Part shown: positions 27,135 to 37,068 of the stretch, in pieces | Position numbering within the stretch: the stretch's first letter is position 1 | Layout of the letters: each line of letters starts with the position of its first letter | NCBI RefSeq assembly: GCF_016065055.1 | Contig: NZ_CP065856.1 | Coordinates: 2,541,836 to 2,605,835, forward strand | Source of the DNA: Halosimplex litoreum | GTDB lineage: Archaea; Halobacteriota; Halobacteria; Halobacteriales; Haloarculaceae | DNA length: 64,000 bases | Direction: 5' to 3' | Notes under the pieces: generated by a model | Told to the model about the DNA's origin: nothing | Database searches by the model: none | What the model saw: the letters and a program-made list of their open reading frames with translations, nothing else | Program-made: the position numbers and the translations under genes

Positions 27135-29087
27135 TTAGGACGCCGGTATCCAGACTGTCATCGACCCAGAGTCGCGGTTATCCCAGGCGTAGTAGGGGAC
27201 CGCGACGACGTCGACGGGTGCCCGTTCGACGGCGCTTATCGAGCGATATAGCGACCCCGACCACGCGTCAAGGTCGGCCGCGGTGCCGGTCCCTTCCAAC
27301 GCGGTCACACCACCGAGTCGGTCTGGGTCGTGGACTGGCTCGAACAGTTCGGGGTGGGACACAGTGATCGATTCGACGGGGACGGACTGGTCGGCATCCT
27401 CGATGCAGTAGACCAGTGGTCCGCGATAGAGGGCCATGCGGCCGGCGTCGGCACGGACACGTGGGTCCGCTCTGAGCGCCTCGACCGGCATCTCGAACGA
27501 GAGGGTTACCTCGTCACCCGCCACCCACTCGCGTTCGACAGCGGTATACTCGTCCCTCGGTGCGACCGCGCTGGATTCGCCGTTGACGGTCAACGTCGCA
27601 TTCTCGGCCCACTCCGGAACCCGGATCCGAAGGGTGAATGAGGCTGGATCATCGTGGGTGAACTCGACGGTCGTCTCGCCGTCCCATGGGTAGTCTGTGG
27701 ACTGGGTGAATGATACTTGGTCGCCGCCGAGGTTGGTTTCAACTGTGCTACCGATGAACTGGTTCACATACAGCGCCTCTCCGTCGGTACCCCGGGCGTA
27801 GACATACCGTTCGAGCGACGCCAACAGTCGTGCGGTGTTGGGTGGACAGCAGGCCACGTAGAACCACTCTTTGCGGTGGTGGTCGCCATTAGTTTCCAAG
27901 GGATTTACGTAAAAAAACTGGTCGCCGTTCGCTGAAACACCGGCGAGGAAGCCGTTGTACAGCGTCCGTTCGACCAGATCCGCGAATTTACGGTCGCCAG
28001 TGAGTTCGAACAGTCGCCGGTTCCAGAAGACGCTCCCGATGGCGGCACAGGTCTCTGCGTACGCGGTGTCGTTCGGGAGGTCGTAGTCCTCGGTAAATCC
28101 CTCGTGTTCGTGTTCCGACCCGATACCCCCGGTAACGTACATCCGGTGCTCGGTCATGTTCTCCCAGAGACGCTGCATCGCGGCCCACAGTTCCTCATCT
28201 TCGACCTCCTGCAGTAGCGAGGTGACACCTGTATACCCGTATGTCGCGCGGACGGCGTGTCCCTCGACGGTCTCCTGCTCTCGGTAGGGTAGGTGGTCTT
28301 GGGCGTAGCTGCCGTCGTACTCGCCATTATCATCCAGGAAGTGGTTTCGCGCTCCCTCCGCGGCCCGGCGCCCGTGGTGGACGAAGTCGGCGCCACCGGT
28401 CCCGTCGATATTCGCGAGTTCGGCGGCCAATGGCGAAGAGGCCTGCCCGCGGGCGTCGATGAAATACTGTGCGAGGTCGAGGTAGCGGTCCTCGTCGGTC
28501 ACTCGGTAGAGTTTGACCAGCGCGAGTTCGATCTCCTCGTGACCTGCTACGCCGTTGTGACCGTTTGGGCCGAACACGTTATCGACGTGGTCGGCAAAGT
28601 CGACGGCCACGTCGAGCAGCGTCTCCTCGTCGGTGGCCTCGTAGTGCGCCACCGCCGCCTCGATCAGGTGCCCCGCACAGTACAGCTCGTGCATGAAGCT
28701 CAGGTTCGTCCACCGTTCTTCGGGCTCGACGAGTTGGAAGTACGTGTGGAGATAGCCATCATCAGCCTGCGCGTTCGCAACGAGGTCGACCACTTCATCA
28801 ACTCGATCGCGCAGGTCGGGGTCATCGTGATTCGCGAGCACGTAACTGGCTGCTTCGAGCCATTTGTAGGCATCCGAGTCGATGAACATTGGCCCCTCAA
28901 AGCCATCCCACTCGCCTGCTGCGACCCGACGGAAGTTCGACAGACAGCCGTTTGCTTCGAGCTGGTCGTACTGGTGTGCAACCGTCACATCCCGGTTGGT
29001 CTCGACACGTGGGCTCCAGAACGAGTCTTCAATACTGACATCCGTGATCGGTAGCGACTCGGCTTGCGCTCGGTTTCCTGCCGGCAT
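27135..29087 (-). CDS. GH127 beta-L-arabinofuranosidase (first of the set)
   Basis: A 650-residue protein spanning the GH127 (PF07944) (alpha/alpha)6 barrel and C-terminal beta domains. The Zn-binding/catalytic residues of the HypBA1 type are visible: Glu and Cys in AYAETCAAIGSVFWN and the Cys pair in VACCPPNTARLLAS, the first of which is the nucleophile in characterised members. There is no signal peptide. The family removes beta-L-arabinofuranose from arabino-oligosaccharides. It lies in the same direction as the next GH127 gene but 108 bases apart, so it may have its own promoter. Confidence 0.92.
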   Translation of the reverse strand: MPAGNRAQAESLPITDVSIEDSFWSPRVETNRDVTVAHQYDQLEANGCLSNFRRVAAGEWDGFEGPMFIDSDAYKWLEAASYVLANHDDPDLRDRVDEVVDLVANAQADDGYLHTYFQLVEPEERWTNLSFMHELYCAGHLIEAAVAHYEATDEETLLDVAVDFADHVDNVFGPNGHNGVAGHEEIELALVKLYRVTDEDRYLDLAQYFIDARGQASSPLAAELANIDGTGGADFVHHGRRAAEGARNHFLDDNGEYDGSYAQDHLPYREQETVEGHAVRATYGYTGVTSLLQEVEDEELWAAMQRLWENMTEHRMYVTGGIGSEHEHEGFTEDYDLPNDTAYAETCAAIGSVFWNRRLFELTGDRKFADLVERTLYNGFLAGVSANGDQFFYVNPLETNGDHHRKEWFYVACCPPNTARLLASLERYVYARGTDGEALYVNQFIGSTVETNLGGDQVSFTQSTDYPWDGETTVEFTHDDPASFTLRIRVPEWAENATLTVNGESSAVAPRDEYTAVEREWVAGDEVTLSFEMPVEALRADPRVRADAGRMALYRGPLVYCIEDADQSVPVESITVSHPELFEPVHDPDRLGGVTALEGTGTAADLDAWSGSLYRSISAVERAPVDVVAVPYYAWDNRDSGSMTVWIPAS

Positions 29088-29195
29088 ACCCTATCCTCGA
29101 GAGCGAACGGCTAATAGCTTCGGTACCGGCAGGCGGACCGATACGGGCGGTGAACACATCCTAATGGCCGACACCGATTTCGTCATCGGCGTCAG

Positions 29196-31154
29196 TCAGA
29201 GCTGCGACGACTCCGCATCGACCCAAACGCGCATTTCGTCTTCGCCGCGATTGGCCCACCCGTAGTAGGGAATGGCGCGGACGGTCGTCGTTTCGACTGT
29301 CGTCTCGCTATCGGGCTGATAGAGTGGTCCGCCCGCCCAGCAGGATTCCTCGGGGACGAGCGCATCGAGGTCGAGCGTGGTGACCCCGTCGAGCAGTTCG
29401 TGGTCGTGGTCGACGACGGTGTCCCCGTCCGGCAGGAGCCGGAGCTGATGGAGTGGACGTGGACTGTCCTGGCCCTCCAGACAGTAGACGACCGGGCCCC
29501 GTTGGACGGCAACTGCGCCACTCGCCGATCGGACGTTCGGGTTGGCGCGAACGAACGTGACGGGGAACGATCCCTCGAAGACGATCTTGTCGCCGGCCGT
29601 CCACTCGCGCTCGACGTGGAGAAACTCACCGGGCGTGGCTTCCGTCTCCTCGCCGGCGACGGTTACCGAAACGTCAGTACACCACTCCGGGATGCGGAGC
29701 GCGAGCTCGAACGTCGCGGGTTGAGCAGGTGTCACCGTCAGACACGACTCGGCATCCCACGGAAACGACGACTCCTGTTCGACCGTCACGGTCGTATCGT
29801 CGACCACGACCGTCGCCTCGCTTCCGATGTGGTGGTTCACGTACAGCGACGAGTCATCCGACGCGTACACCTGTGTCGCAAGTGAGGCCAATAGCCGCGG
29901 AACGTTCGTCGGACAGCAGGCTGTCTGGAACCAGCCCTGTCGCTGGGCTGCGAACCGGTTCGGATCTTCATCGTGCAGTGGGTGTCCTTCCGGCCCCATC
30001 TCGTGGGGGTTCGCATAGAAAAATCGGGTCCCGTCGAGTGAGAGTCCCGCTAGCAGAGCGTTGTAGAGCGTCCGTGACTGGAGGTCGGCGTACTTCGCCT
30101 CGCGGGTCAACTGGAGGAGCCGCCGATTCCAGATGATACTGCCAAGCGCCGCGCACGTTTCGGCGTACGACGTCTCATTCGGGAGGTCGTAATCTCCAGT
30201 GAAACGTTCGCCTTCGTGAGAGGACCCGATCCCGCCGGTGACGTACATTCGACGCTCGGTCATGTTCTCCCACAGCCGCTCAAGCACCGCGACCAGTTCG
30301 TCGTCGCCAGTCTCTATCGCCACATCGCCCGCACCTGTGTACAGATACATCGCACGGACGGCGTGCCCCTCAACGGTCTCTTGTTCGCGCAACGGCGCGT
30401 GATCTTGGAAGTACCGTCCATCGTACTCACCGTCCTCGACGACGTGGTCGTAAGCGTCCCCAGCTATCTCTTCGGGGTGAAACGCCTCGTATTTCAACCG
30501 CGAGTCCGGATCGCCGCGGTGATCGACGAAGTGCTCTGCGAGATCAAGATATCGCTGCTCGCCGGTCTCCCGATAGAGTTTGACCAGCGCGAGTTCGATC
30601 CCTTCGTGACCTGGCACACCGCGGTAACCGTCCGGCCCGAACCGCTCGTCGATATGGTCGGCCAACGCCGTCGCTACCTTCACGAGGCTGTCTTCGCCTG
30701 TTGCTTCGGAGTGTGCGATCGCTGCCTCGAACAAATGTCCGGCGCAGTATAGCTCGTGGAGCACGTGGAGGTTCGTCCACTTCTGCTCCGGTTCGACGAG
30801 CTGGAAGTACGTGTTCAAGTAGCCATCCGCCTCTTGGGCGCTAGCTATCAGTGAGACCAGTTCGTCGACGCGTTCACGTAGGTCTGCGTCCGAATCGGTC
30901 GTTAGGAAGTAGCAGGCTCCCTCGAGCCATTTGTAGACGTCCGAATCGTTGTAGAACCGTCCCTGAAAATCTCCGTCCGCTTCGCCGGCCGCGATCCGGA
31001 AGTTCTCAATGCGGCCTGATTCGACTAGGCGGTCGTAGACGAAGTCGATCGTTGAGTCTCGGACCGTCTGAATCCGGGGCGTCCAAAAGTCGTCGTCGAT
31101 GCTCGCGTCGGTAAGACTCACTGGCTTCAGCGGCTGGCAACTGTCGTAAGTCAC
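29196..31154 (-). CDS. GH127 beta-L-arabinofuranosidase (second)
   Basis: A 652-residue paralogue with SYAETCAALGSIIWN and TACCPTNVPRLLAS as the Zn/catalytic motifs. The start is GTG at 31154, supported by a TATA-like element 25 bases upstream and no ribosome site, i.e. a leaderless GTG message. An insertion relative to its neighbours around the metal site (HPLHDEDPNRFAAQRQG) may alter substrate fit. It is divergent from the third copy, sharing a promoter region of about 120 bases. Confidence 0.92.
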   Translation of the reverse strand: MTYDSCQPLKPVSLTDASIDDDFWTPRIQTVRDSTIDFVYDRLVESGRIENFRIAAGEADGDFQGRFYNDSDVYKWLEGACYFLTTDSDADLRERVDELVSLIASAQEADGYLNTYFQLVEPEQKWTNLHVLHELYCAGHLFEAAIAHSEATGEDSLVKVATALADHIDERFGPDGYRGVPGHEGIELALVKLYRETGEQRYLDLAEHFVDHRGDPDSRLKYEAFHPEEIAGDAYDHVVEDGEYDGRYFQDHAPLREQETVEGHAVRAMYLYTGAGDVAIETGDDELVAVLERLWENMTERRMYVTGGIGSSHEGERFTGDYDLPNETSYAETCAALGSIIWNRRLLQLTREAKYADLQSRTLYNALLAGLSLDGTRFFYANPHEMGPEGHPLHDEDPNRFAAQRQGWFQTACCPTNVPRLLASLATQVYASDDSSLYVNHHIGSEATVVVDDTTVTVEQESSFPWDAESCLTVTPAQPATFELALRIPEWCTDVSVTVAGEETEATPGEFLHVEREWTAGDKIVFEGSFPVTFVRANPNVRSASGAVAVQRGPVVYCLEGQDSPRPLHQLRLLPDGDTVVDHDHELLDGVTTLDLDALVPEESCWAGGPLYQPDSETTVETTTVRAIPYYGWANRGEDEMRVWVDAESSQL

Positions 31155-31174
31155 GTTTGAAACTGCTCATGCTG

Positions 31175-31183
31175 TTATAAAAA
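31175..31183 (-). promoter_or_regulatory. TATA-like element of the second GH127 gene
   Basis: Minus-strand TTTTTATAA, centred 25 bases before the GTG start at 31154. It is the reason for accepting that start. Confidence 0.55.
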
Positions 31184-31277
31184 TCTATGTTTCTGCCTGG
31201 TATCGGGCGGTGGTGTAGCCGGACCGACAGGTGTTGATGACGGCGGCCTGTGAGAGTAGCCCCATACGTTTATTCCT

Positions 31278-33230
31278 ATGCCTGCGCAAGTCGAGATCGG
31301 TATCATGACCGGCGCGCAGTACTCCGTAGCCATCGGCGAAGTCGAGATCGACGACGAGTTTTGGTCTCCGTGGGTCACCCGTAACCGCGACGTGACCATC
31401 GAGTACCAGTACGAGCAACTCGAGGAGTCAGGGACTCTAGAGAACTTCCGGCGAGCTATCGACGGGAAAGAGGGCGGCTTCCAGGGGATGTGGTTCCAGG
31501 ACAGTGACGCCTACAAATGGATCGAGGCGGCGAGCTATGAACTCACGAAAGGGGACGACCCCGACCTACGTGAGCGAGTTGACGAAGTAATCGGTCTCGT
31601 CGCGGATGCGCAGGAACCCGATGGGTACGTAAATACATATTTCCAGCTCGTCGAGCCGGAAAAGAAGTGGACCAACCTCCACATGCTCCACGAACTGTAC
31701 TGCGCGGGCCACCTGATCGAGGCAGCGGTGGCGCACTACGAGGCCACCGACGAGACGACGCTGCTCGACGTGGCCGTCGACTTTGCCGACCACGTCGACG
31801 ACGTGTTCGGCGACGAGATCGATGGCGTTCCCGGCCACGAGGAGATCGAACTCGCGCTGGTCAAACTCTACCGAGTGACCGACGAGGACCGCTACCTCGA
31901 CCTCGCACAGTACTTCGTGGATCTGCGAGGCCACGACGACCGGCTGGAGTGGGAACTGGCTCACCTCTCTGAGATCGCTGGTGACGAGTTCAGCTCCGAC
32001 GACTGGGAGGGGTCGATACACGATGGGTCGAAGACCGTCTTTCTCGAAGAGGGAGAGTATGACGGCAGTTACGCCCAGGCACACGCACCAGTCCGCGACC
32101 AAGACGCGGCCGATGGCCACTCGGTCCGTGCAATGTACCTCTACGCTGCTATGACCGACTTAGTGGCCGAACGAGGCGACGACGAGTTGCGAGCGGCGCT
32201 CGACCGCCTCTGGGAGAACATGACGACCAAACAGATGTACGTTACCGGGGGTATCGGACCGGAACACGAACACGAGGGGTTTACCGAGGACTACGACCTC
32301 CCGAACGACACCGCGTACGCCGAGACCTGTGCCGCCATCGGGAGCGTCTTCTGGAACCAGCGACTGTTCGAGTTGACCCGCGAGGCGAAGTACGCAGACC
32401 TGATAGAGCGGACGCTGTACAATGGCTTCCTTGCTGGCGTTGGCCTCGACGGCAAACGCTTCTTCTACGTGAATCCGCTGGCCAGTTCGGGTAACCACCA
32501 TCGGAAGGGCTGGTTCACCTGCGCCTGTTGTCCGCCCAACGCTGCCCGCCTGTTCGCTTCACTCGGGCAGTACCTGTATTCGACCAGCGGCGGCGAACTT
32601 TCGGTGAACCAGTACATCGGCAGCACACTGGAGACGACCGTCGACGGTATCGATGTGACGCTGGACCAGTCTAGTGCGATTCCGTGGGACGAGGGGGTCT
32701 CTGTCGTGATCGAGGCCAACGGGACCGTCCCTGTGAACTTTCGGGTTCCAGAGTGGTGCGCCGAGGCCACGGTCACTATCGACGGCGAACCGGTCGATCA
32801 TGGTGAGAGCGACTACGTCCGTCTCGAACGAGCCTGGGACGGAGAACTTGTCGAACTCACCTTCGCTCAGGAGCCGACGGTTGTGGCCGCTCACCCGGAT
32901 GTCGAGGCCGACGCGGGACGGGTCGCCGTCGAGCGTGGCCCACTCGTCTATACTGCCGAAGCCGTCGACAACGACCGGCCGCTCCACCAGTACAGAGTCC
33001 CCGACGATGCCGATGTCAAAGAGACCCACGACACAGCGTTGCTCAACGGTGTGACCGTCCTGTCGGTAGACGTCGCAGTCCCGTCACTCGACGGCTGGGA
33101 CGGGGAACTTTACAGGCCCGCGACCGAAACCGACAACGAACCAAGTTCGCTGGAGCTGATTCCATACTACGCATGGGACAACCGCGAACCGGGCGACATG
33201 CAGGTGTGGCATCGCTCGGACAACGACTGA
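31278..33230 (+). CDS. GH127 beta-L-arabinofuranosidase (third)
   Basis: A 650-residue paralogue with AYAETCAAIGSVFWNQ and CACCPPNAARLFAS. The C-terminal part and motif spelling are closest to the partial copy at the right end of the window. A TTTATT element at about 31269 would place transcription start near 31297, so the in-frame ATG at 31305 could be the true start, shortening the protein by nine residues. No signal peptide. Confidence 0.92.
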   Translation: MPAQVEIGIMTGAQYSVAIGEVEIDDEFWSPWVTRNRDVTIEYQYEQLEESGTLENFRRAIDGKEGGFQGMWFQDSDAYKWIEAASYELTKGDDPDLRERVDEVIGLVADAQEPDGYVNTYFQLVEPEKKWTNLHMLHELYCAGHLIEAAVAHYEATDETTLLDVAVDFADHVDDVFGDEIDGVPGHEEIELALVKLYRVTDEDRYLDLAQYFVDLRGHDDRLEWELAHLSEIAGDEFSSDDWEGSIHDGSKTVFLEEGEYDGSYAQAHAPVRDQDAADGHSVRAMYLYAAMTDLVAERGDDELRAALDRLWENMTTKQMYVTGGIGPEHEHEGFTEDYDLPNDTAYAETCAAIGSVFWNQRLFELTREAKYADLIERTLYNGFLAGVGLDGKRFFYVNPLASSGNHHRKGWFTCACCPPNAARLFASLGQYLYSTSGGELSVNQYIGSTLETTVDGIDVTLDQSSAIPWDEGVSVVIEANGTVPVNFRVPEWCAEATVTIDGEPVDHGESDYVRLERAWDGELVELTFAQEPTVVAAHPDVEADAGRVAVERGPLVYTAEAVDNDRPLHQYRVPDDADVKETHDTALLNGVTVLSVDVAVPSLDGWDGELYRPATETDNEPSSLELIPYYAWDNREPGDMQVWHRSDND

Positions 33231-33300
33231 GTCTCGAGCAGTCCGCTCGCTGTTTCGACTGACGTGAACACAGCACTTACTTCGATACCACAGGCAGCTA

Positions 33301-33942
33301 CCGTGTGGACTCGATACCGATTACGTAGATCCGCTGTACGTGCACGTCGACGACAGAGAGACATCGCTCGCGGAAACGATGGCCACCTTCGACCGACTCG
33401 TCGAGGCCGGGAAGGTCCGCCACGTCGGTGCAAGCAACTACGACGGCTGGTGGCTCGCTCGCGCCAACACGATCGCCGAAGAGCGGCATCTGACGAAATG
33501 TAGCTGTGTCCAGCCACGGCTCTCGTCTCTGCTCCCGCACCGCTACTCGGACTTCGATCGTCGGCGGCCGGCGACCGGCGAACTCGTCAGCTACTGCGAC
33601 GACCACGACCTGACGATGCTCCCGTATTCCCCACTGTTGCCGGGCCGTTACGGCCGTGACGACCGCCCGGTTTCCGAGCGGTACGTCACGATGGAGACCC
33701 GTCCGAAGATGGAGGCTGTCCGGACCGTCGCCAACCGAACGGGTGTCTCCGGCAATCAGGTTGTCCTCGCCCGGATGGCTCGGCGTACCCCGACGACGAT
33801 CCCCATCGTCGGCTGCAACACTGTCGATCAGCTTGAAGCGAACATCACTGCGCTCGATATCGAACTGACCGACGACGACTTCCAGCGGCTCGACAGCATC
33901 GAAACCCTGGGCGGCCTCCACCGACGGTACCGGAGCGAAGTT
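33301..33942 (+). pseudogene. Aldo/keto reductase remnant (N-terminal half missing)
   Basis: The frame begins mid-protein (YVDPLYVHVDDRETSLAETM) and continues through VRHVGASNYDGWWLARA, LPYSPLLPGRYGR and IPIVGCNTVDQLEANITALD, all typical of the C-terminal two thirds of an aldo/keto reductase. The first strand-helix units with the Asp, Tyr and Lys of the active site are absent. After about 33942 the frame runs antisense into another broken gene. It is not a copy of the intact reductase at 26-27 kb. Confidence 0.75.
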
Positions 33943-33959
33943 CGGATCGGACGGACTCG

Positions 33960-34690
33960 GGACCGTCGGTCGGCTCTTCCTCAGCGGTCCTCCAGGAATG
34001 CTGGGATTCCCAGCCAAGAATCGACGCCGCTCTCACGGTCGAGTAGGCTGACTCCTCGCCGGAGAGATCGCAGTCCTCAGGGAGAGCATCGTGACCCGCC
34101 TCGATCGCTGACGGCGTGTCGTGACCAAGGAAACCGTCTGCTGCAAAGGCGTTGAATACCTCGTGACCGTCGAAGGCGTGCCTCACTCGTTCGGCAGCCG
34201 CCTCACCCGCGAGCTCCGGGGTCTCGTAGCCGTTCCAGGGCCGAGGCGGGTGATCCTCGCCTACTGGAAGCGACTCCGGCAGTTCCGGTTCGGGCCAGTG
34301 GGTCCCCTAAACCGTCTCGCTGGACGCCTCGTCGACATCGGCCCCGGAGCGTCGGGCCGCCTCTAGCGCGTGGAACGTACTCGTGGCGTTGTTCTCGTAG
34401 ACGTTGCCGCCGGAGTGGTCTTCTTGCCGAGGAACGTTACCGAAGTGACCGACGGGTTGGCGATCCGCTTCGCGGACTGTCTCCCAGGTAGCACCCTGGT
34501 CGGTTAGGTCCGGTGCTCGGAAGCTGATACCGTCGAAGTCTACCGATTCCGGGCGCGTCTGGTCGACTGCAACGACCTCGTACTCGGATCCGAGTCTTCG
34601 ACTATCCAACTCCTCACACCACCGAGTGAACCAGTTACAACAACTGTCTCTGCCACAGTCACGCGACGTGTCTCGCCATCATAAGCGTCG
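33960..34690 (-). pseudogene. NAD-dependent epimerase/dehydratase remnant
   Basis: On the minus strand, pieces in different frames join into one extended-SDR protein: VVVTGSLGGV (nucleotide-binding loop), then after a frameshift SEYEVVAVDQTRPESVDFDG ... HFGNVPRQEDHSGGNVYENN and TFHALEAARRSGADV, a stop near 34307, and finally YSTVRAASILGWESQHSWR, the usual C-terminal helix. At least two frameshifts and a stop make it inactive. It probably acted on a nucleotide or free sugar. Its 3' end abuts the reductase remnant, suggesting a degraded sugar-catabolic segment. Confidence 0.72.
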
Positions 34691-35029
34691 GCCTCGGAAT
34701 ATGTACGCGAAGTAATCAAACGCCGCTGGAGTTCGCCACCCGGCGTCCAGTCGACAGACAGCACGAGTGGGGAAAAATTATAAATACTTGTTCTTTCATC
34801 CTTGGACTGCGGGACGTATCGAGTGGCTGAACGGCATGCCATGTTCCACGGTAATGGCCCGTGGGCTTGCCTCCGTCGACAGACACACCCCTGTCGTCGG
34901 AGACCGTTTCGGGCGGTGTGGACGACAGTCTGACCGACTCTTCGGTAACCGTTCAGGCCATCGAACCCTCTGTCGAAACTGCTGGCAGGCACTTCGACTC
35001 GGTCGAGATCCATCTCGAACGCCAGTATA

Positions 35030-35036
35030 CTTATAC
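35030..35036 (+). promoter_or_regulatory. TATA-like element of the diverged GH127-superfamily gene
   Basis: CTTATAC centred 26 bases before ATG 35059, with no ribosome site. It supports the shorter start. Confidence 0.5.
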
Positions 35037-35058
35037 GGGTGCGGTAGCGTTAGTCTCT

Positions 35059-36930
35059 ATGGTCGTTAGTAATTCCCCGCAACTATCTCCAAGAGCGTTC
35101 AACCCGCTACCTCTCGGTGCAGTCACACCACGCGGTTGGCTCCGCCGCCAGTTGCGCGTCCAAGCCGACGGGTTGACCGGCAGTATCGACGAGATCTGGG
35201 AGGATCTGGCGGACAACGCTTGGCTCGACGGCAAGCGTGACGGCTGGGAGCGTGGTCCGTACTACGCCGACGGCCTGGTACCCCTGGCGCACCTACTTGA
35301 GGACGACACCCTCCAAGCCAAGGCGGAGACGTGGGTCGAGGGATTTCTCGCGGCACAGGACGACGACGGGTGGTTCCGCCCGAAACAGGTGTGGGCTGCA
35401 GTGGACCCGTCCGATCCATGGCCACGGTTCGTCATCTGCAAGTCGCTCCGGCAACACTACGAAGCGACCGGGGACGAACGGGCCCGAGACGCCATCGAAT
35501 CGTTTGCCGAGTACCTCATGGAACACCCAGACAACTGGTCAATCGGCGACTGGGCCGAGATGCGGTGGATGGATCTAGCCGTCACGCTGCACTGGCTGTT
35601 TGAGGAGACCGGCGAAGCGTGGATCCTCGATCTCGTCGAGTTGCTAATTGGCCGTGGGTTCGACTGGACGGACCACTTTCAGAACTTCCAATTCAAACGC
35701 AAACAGGACGACCCGAAGATGGAGACGCACGTCGTAAACAACGCTATGGGGATCAAGGCGCCGGCCGTTCGTCACCGTCAGAGCGCGACAGGAGACCACA
35801 GCAGCGCTGTCTACGAGGGGATCGACAACCTCGACCGCTTCCATGGGCAGGCGACCGGCCTGTTCACCGGCGACGAGCACTTCTCTGGAAAGAATCCCTC
35901 CCAAGGGACCGAACTGTGTGCAGTCGTCGAGTACATGTACTCGCTGGAATATCTCGCGTCAACCCTCGGTGACCCCGCGTTCGCGGACCGGCTCGAACGG
36001 ATCGCGTACAACGCCCTTCCGGCGACGTTCACCCCAGACATGTGGGCCCACCAGTACGATCAAGAAGCCAATCAGGTTCTCTGTACCGTCGCCGAACGAC
36101 CCTGGACCAATGGCCCCGAGGCGAACATCTTTGGACAGACACCCCACTTCGGATGTTGTCACGCCAACTTCCATCAGGGGTGGCCGAAGTTTGCGGCCAA
36201 CCTCTGGATGCGTTCGCCCGACGGCGGGCTCGCGGCAGTGGCGTACGCTCCTTCCGAGGTTCAGACGACCCTCGAGGACGGAACTCCAGTCGGCGTAGTC
36301 GTGGAGACCGACTACCCCTTCGAAGACGAAATCACCTTTCGGATAAACGTCGAAGCAACGACGACATTCCCGCTCTATCTGCGGATTCCGGAGTGGGCGG
36401 ACGGCGCGTCTATCACGACCTCCAGCGGCAAAACAGTCCCTGAGACGGGAAGCTATCACGTCCTCGATCAGGCGTGGGAGCCAGGTGACGAAGTCTCGCT
36501 TTCGCTGTCGACACAACTGTCCGCCGAACGTCGCTACAACGGGAGCGTCGCGCTGCATCGCGGCCCACTCGTCTTTTCGTTACCAATCGACGCCGAGCGG
36601 AAGTTGGTCGGCGGGACGCCACCGGCTGGTGACTGGGAGTATCACCCGACCGAACTCTGGAACTACGCGCTCGATCTGGATGCCACTGACCCGTCGGCGA
36701 CGACAGATCTCGAACGCCGGTCGCCTGGGAAGGTCCCGTTCGACCCCGAGGACCCCCCGGTCGAACTGAACGTAGACGGGGCGCTCGCGCCGGAGTGGCA
36801 ACTAGAAAACAACTGGGCCGGCGAGATACAGCGGAGTCCGACGCGGACCGACACCGACACCCAGAGCTTGACCCTCGTCCCATATGGCGCGACGAATCTA
36901 CGAGTAACCGAGTTCCCACTTCTCGAGTGA
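35059..36930 (+). CDS. Diverged GH127-superfamily glycosidase (PF07944)
   Basis: ATG 35059 is chosen over a longer frame from 34861 because homologous sequence (AFNPLPLGAVTPRGWLRRQL) starts there and a TATA-like element fits. The 623-residue protein keeps the Glu-x-Cys (GTELCAVVEYMYS) and Cys-Cys (HFGCCHANFHQGWPKF) metal/catalytic sites of GH127, but its surroundings differ from the four orthodox copies and the second site reads CHANxHQ instead of CPPN. This subgroup is usually annotated only as DUF1680. It probably releases beta-L-arabinofuranose or a related pentose from a different linkage; unproven. Confidence 0.82.
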   Translation: MVVSNSPQLSPRAFNPLPLGAVTPRGWLRRQLRVQADGLTGSIDEIWEDLADNAWLDGKRDGWERGPYYADGLVPLAHLLEDDTLQAKAETWVEGFLAAQDDDGWFRPKQVWAAVDPSDPWPRFVICKSLRQHYEATGDERARDAIESFAEYLMEHPDNWSIGDWAEMRWMDLAVTLHWLFEETGEAWILDLVELLIGRGFDWTDHFQNFQFKRKQDDPKMETHVVNNAMGIKAPAVRHRQSATGDHSSAVYEGIDNLDRFHGQATGLFTGDEHFSGKNPSQGTELCAVVEYMYSLEYLASTLGDPAFADRLERIAYNALPATFTPDMWAHQYDQEANQVLCTVAERPWTNGPEANIFGQTPHFGCCHANFHQGWPKFAANLWMRSPDGGLAAVAYAPSEVQTTLEDGTPVGVVVETDYPFEDEITFRINVEATTTFPLYLRIPEWADGASITTSSGKTVPETGSYHVLDQAWEPGDEVSLSLSTQLSAERRYNGSVALHRGPLVFSLPIDAERKLVGGTPPAGDWEYHPTELWNYALDLDATDPSATTDLERRSPGKVPFDPEDPPVELNVDGALAPEWQLENNWAGEIQRSPTRTDTDTQSLTLVPYGATNLRVTEFPLLE

Positions 36931-37038
36931 ACACTCGAAGGGGTCGCGACGCCGCTCGAGTCCTTATCGTGATCCAGCCCGATTCGATGGTGCTGAATAG
37001 TTCGTCGACGGCTTACGGTACCTGTTTATCACCAGCTA

Positions 37039-37047
37039 ATTTTTAAT
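37039..37047 (+). promoter_or_regulatory. TATA-like element of the IclR gene
   Basis: ATTTTTAAT centred 26 bases before ATG 37069, consistent with a leaderless transcript. Confidence 0.5.
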
Positions 37048-37068
37048 CGTGCGGACCTAGAACTAGAT

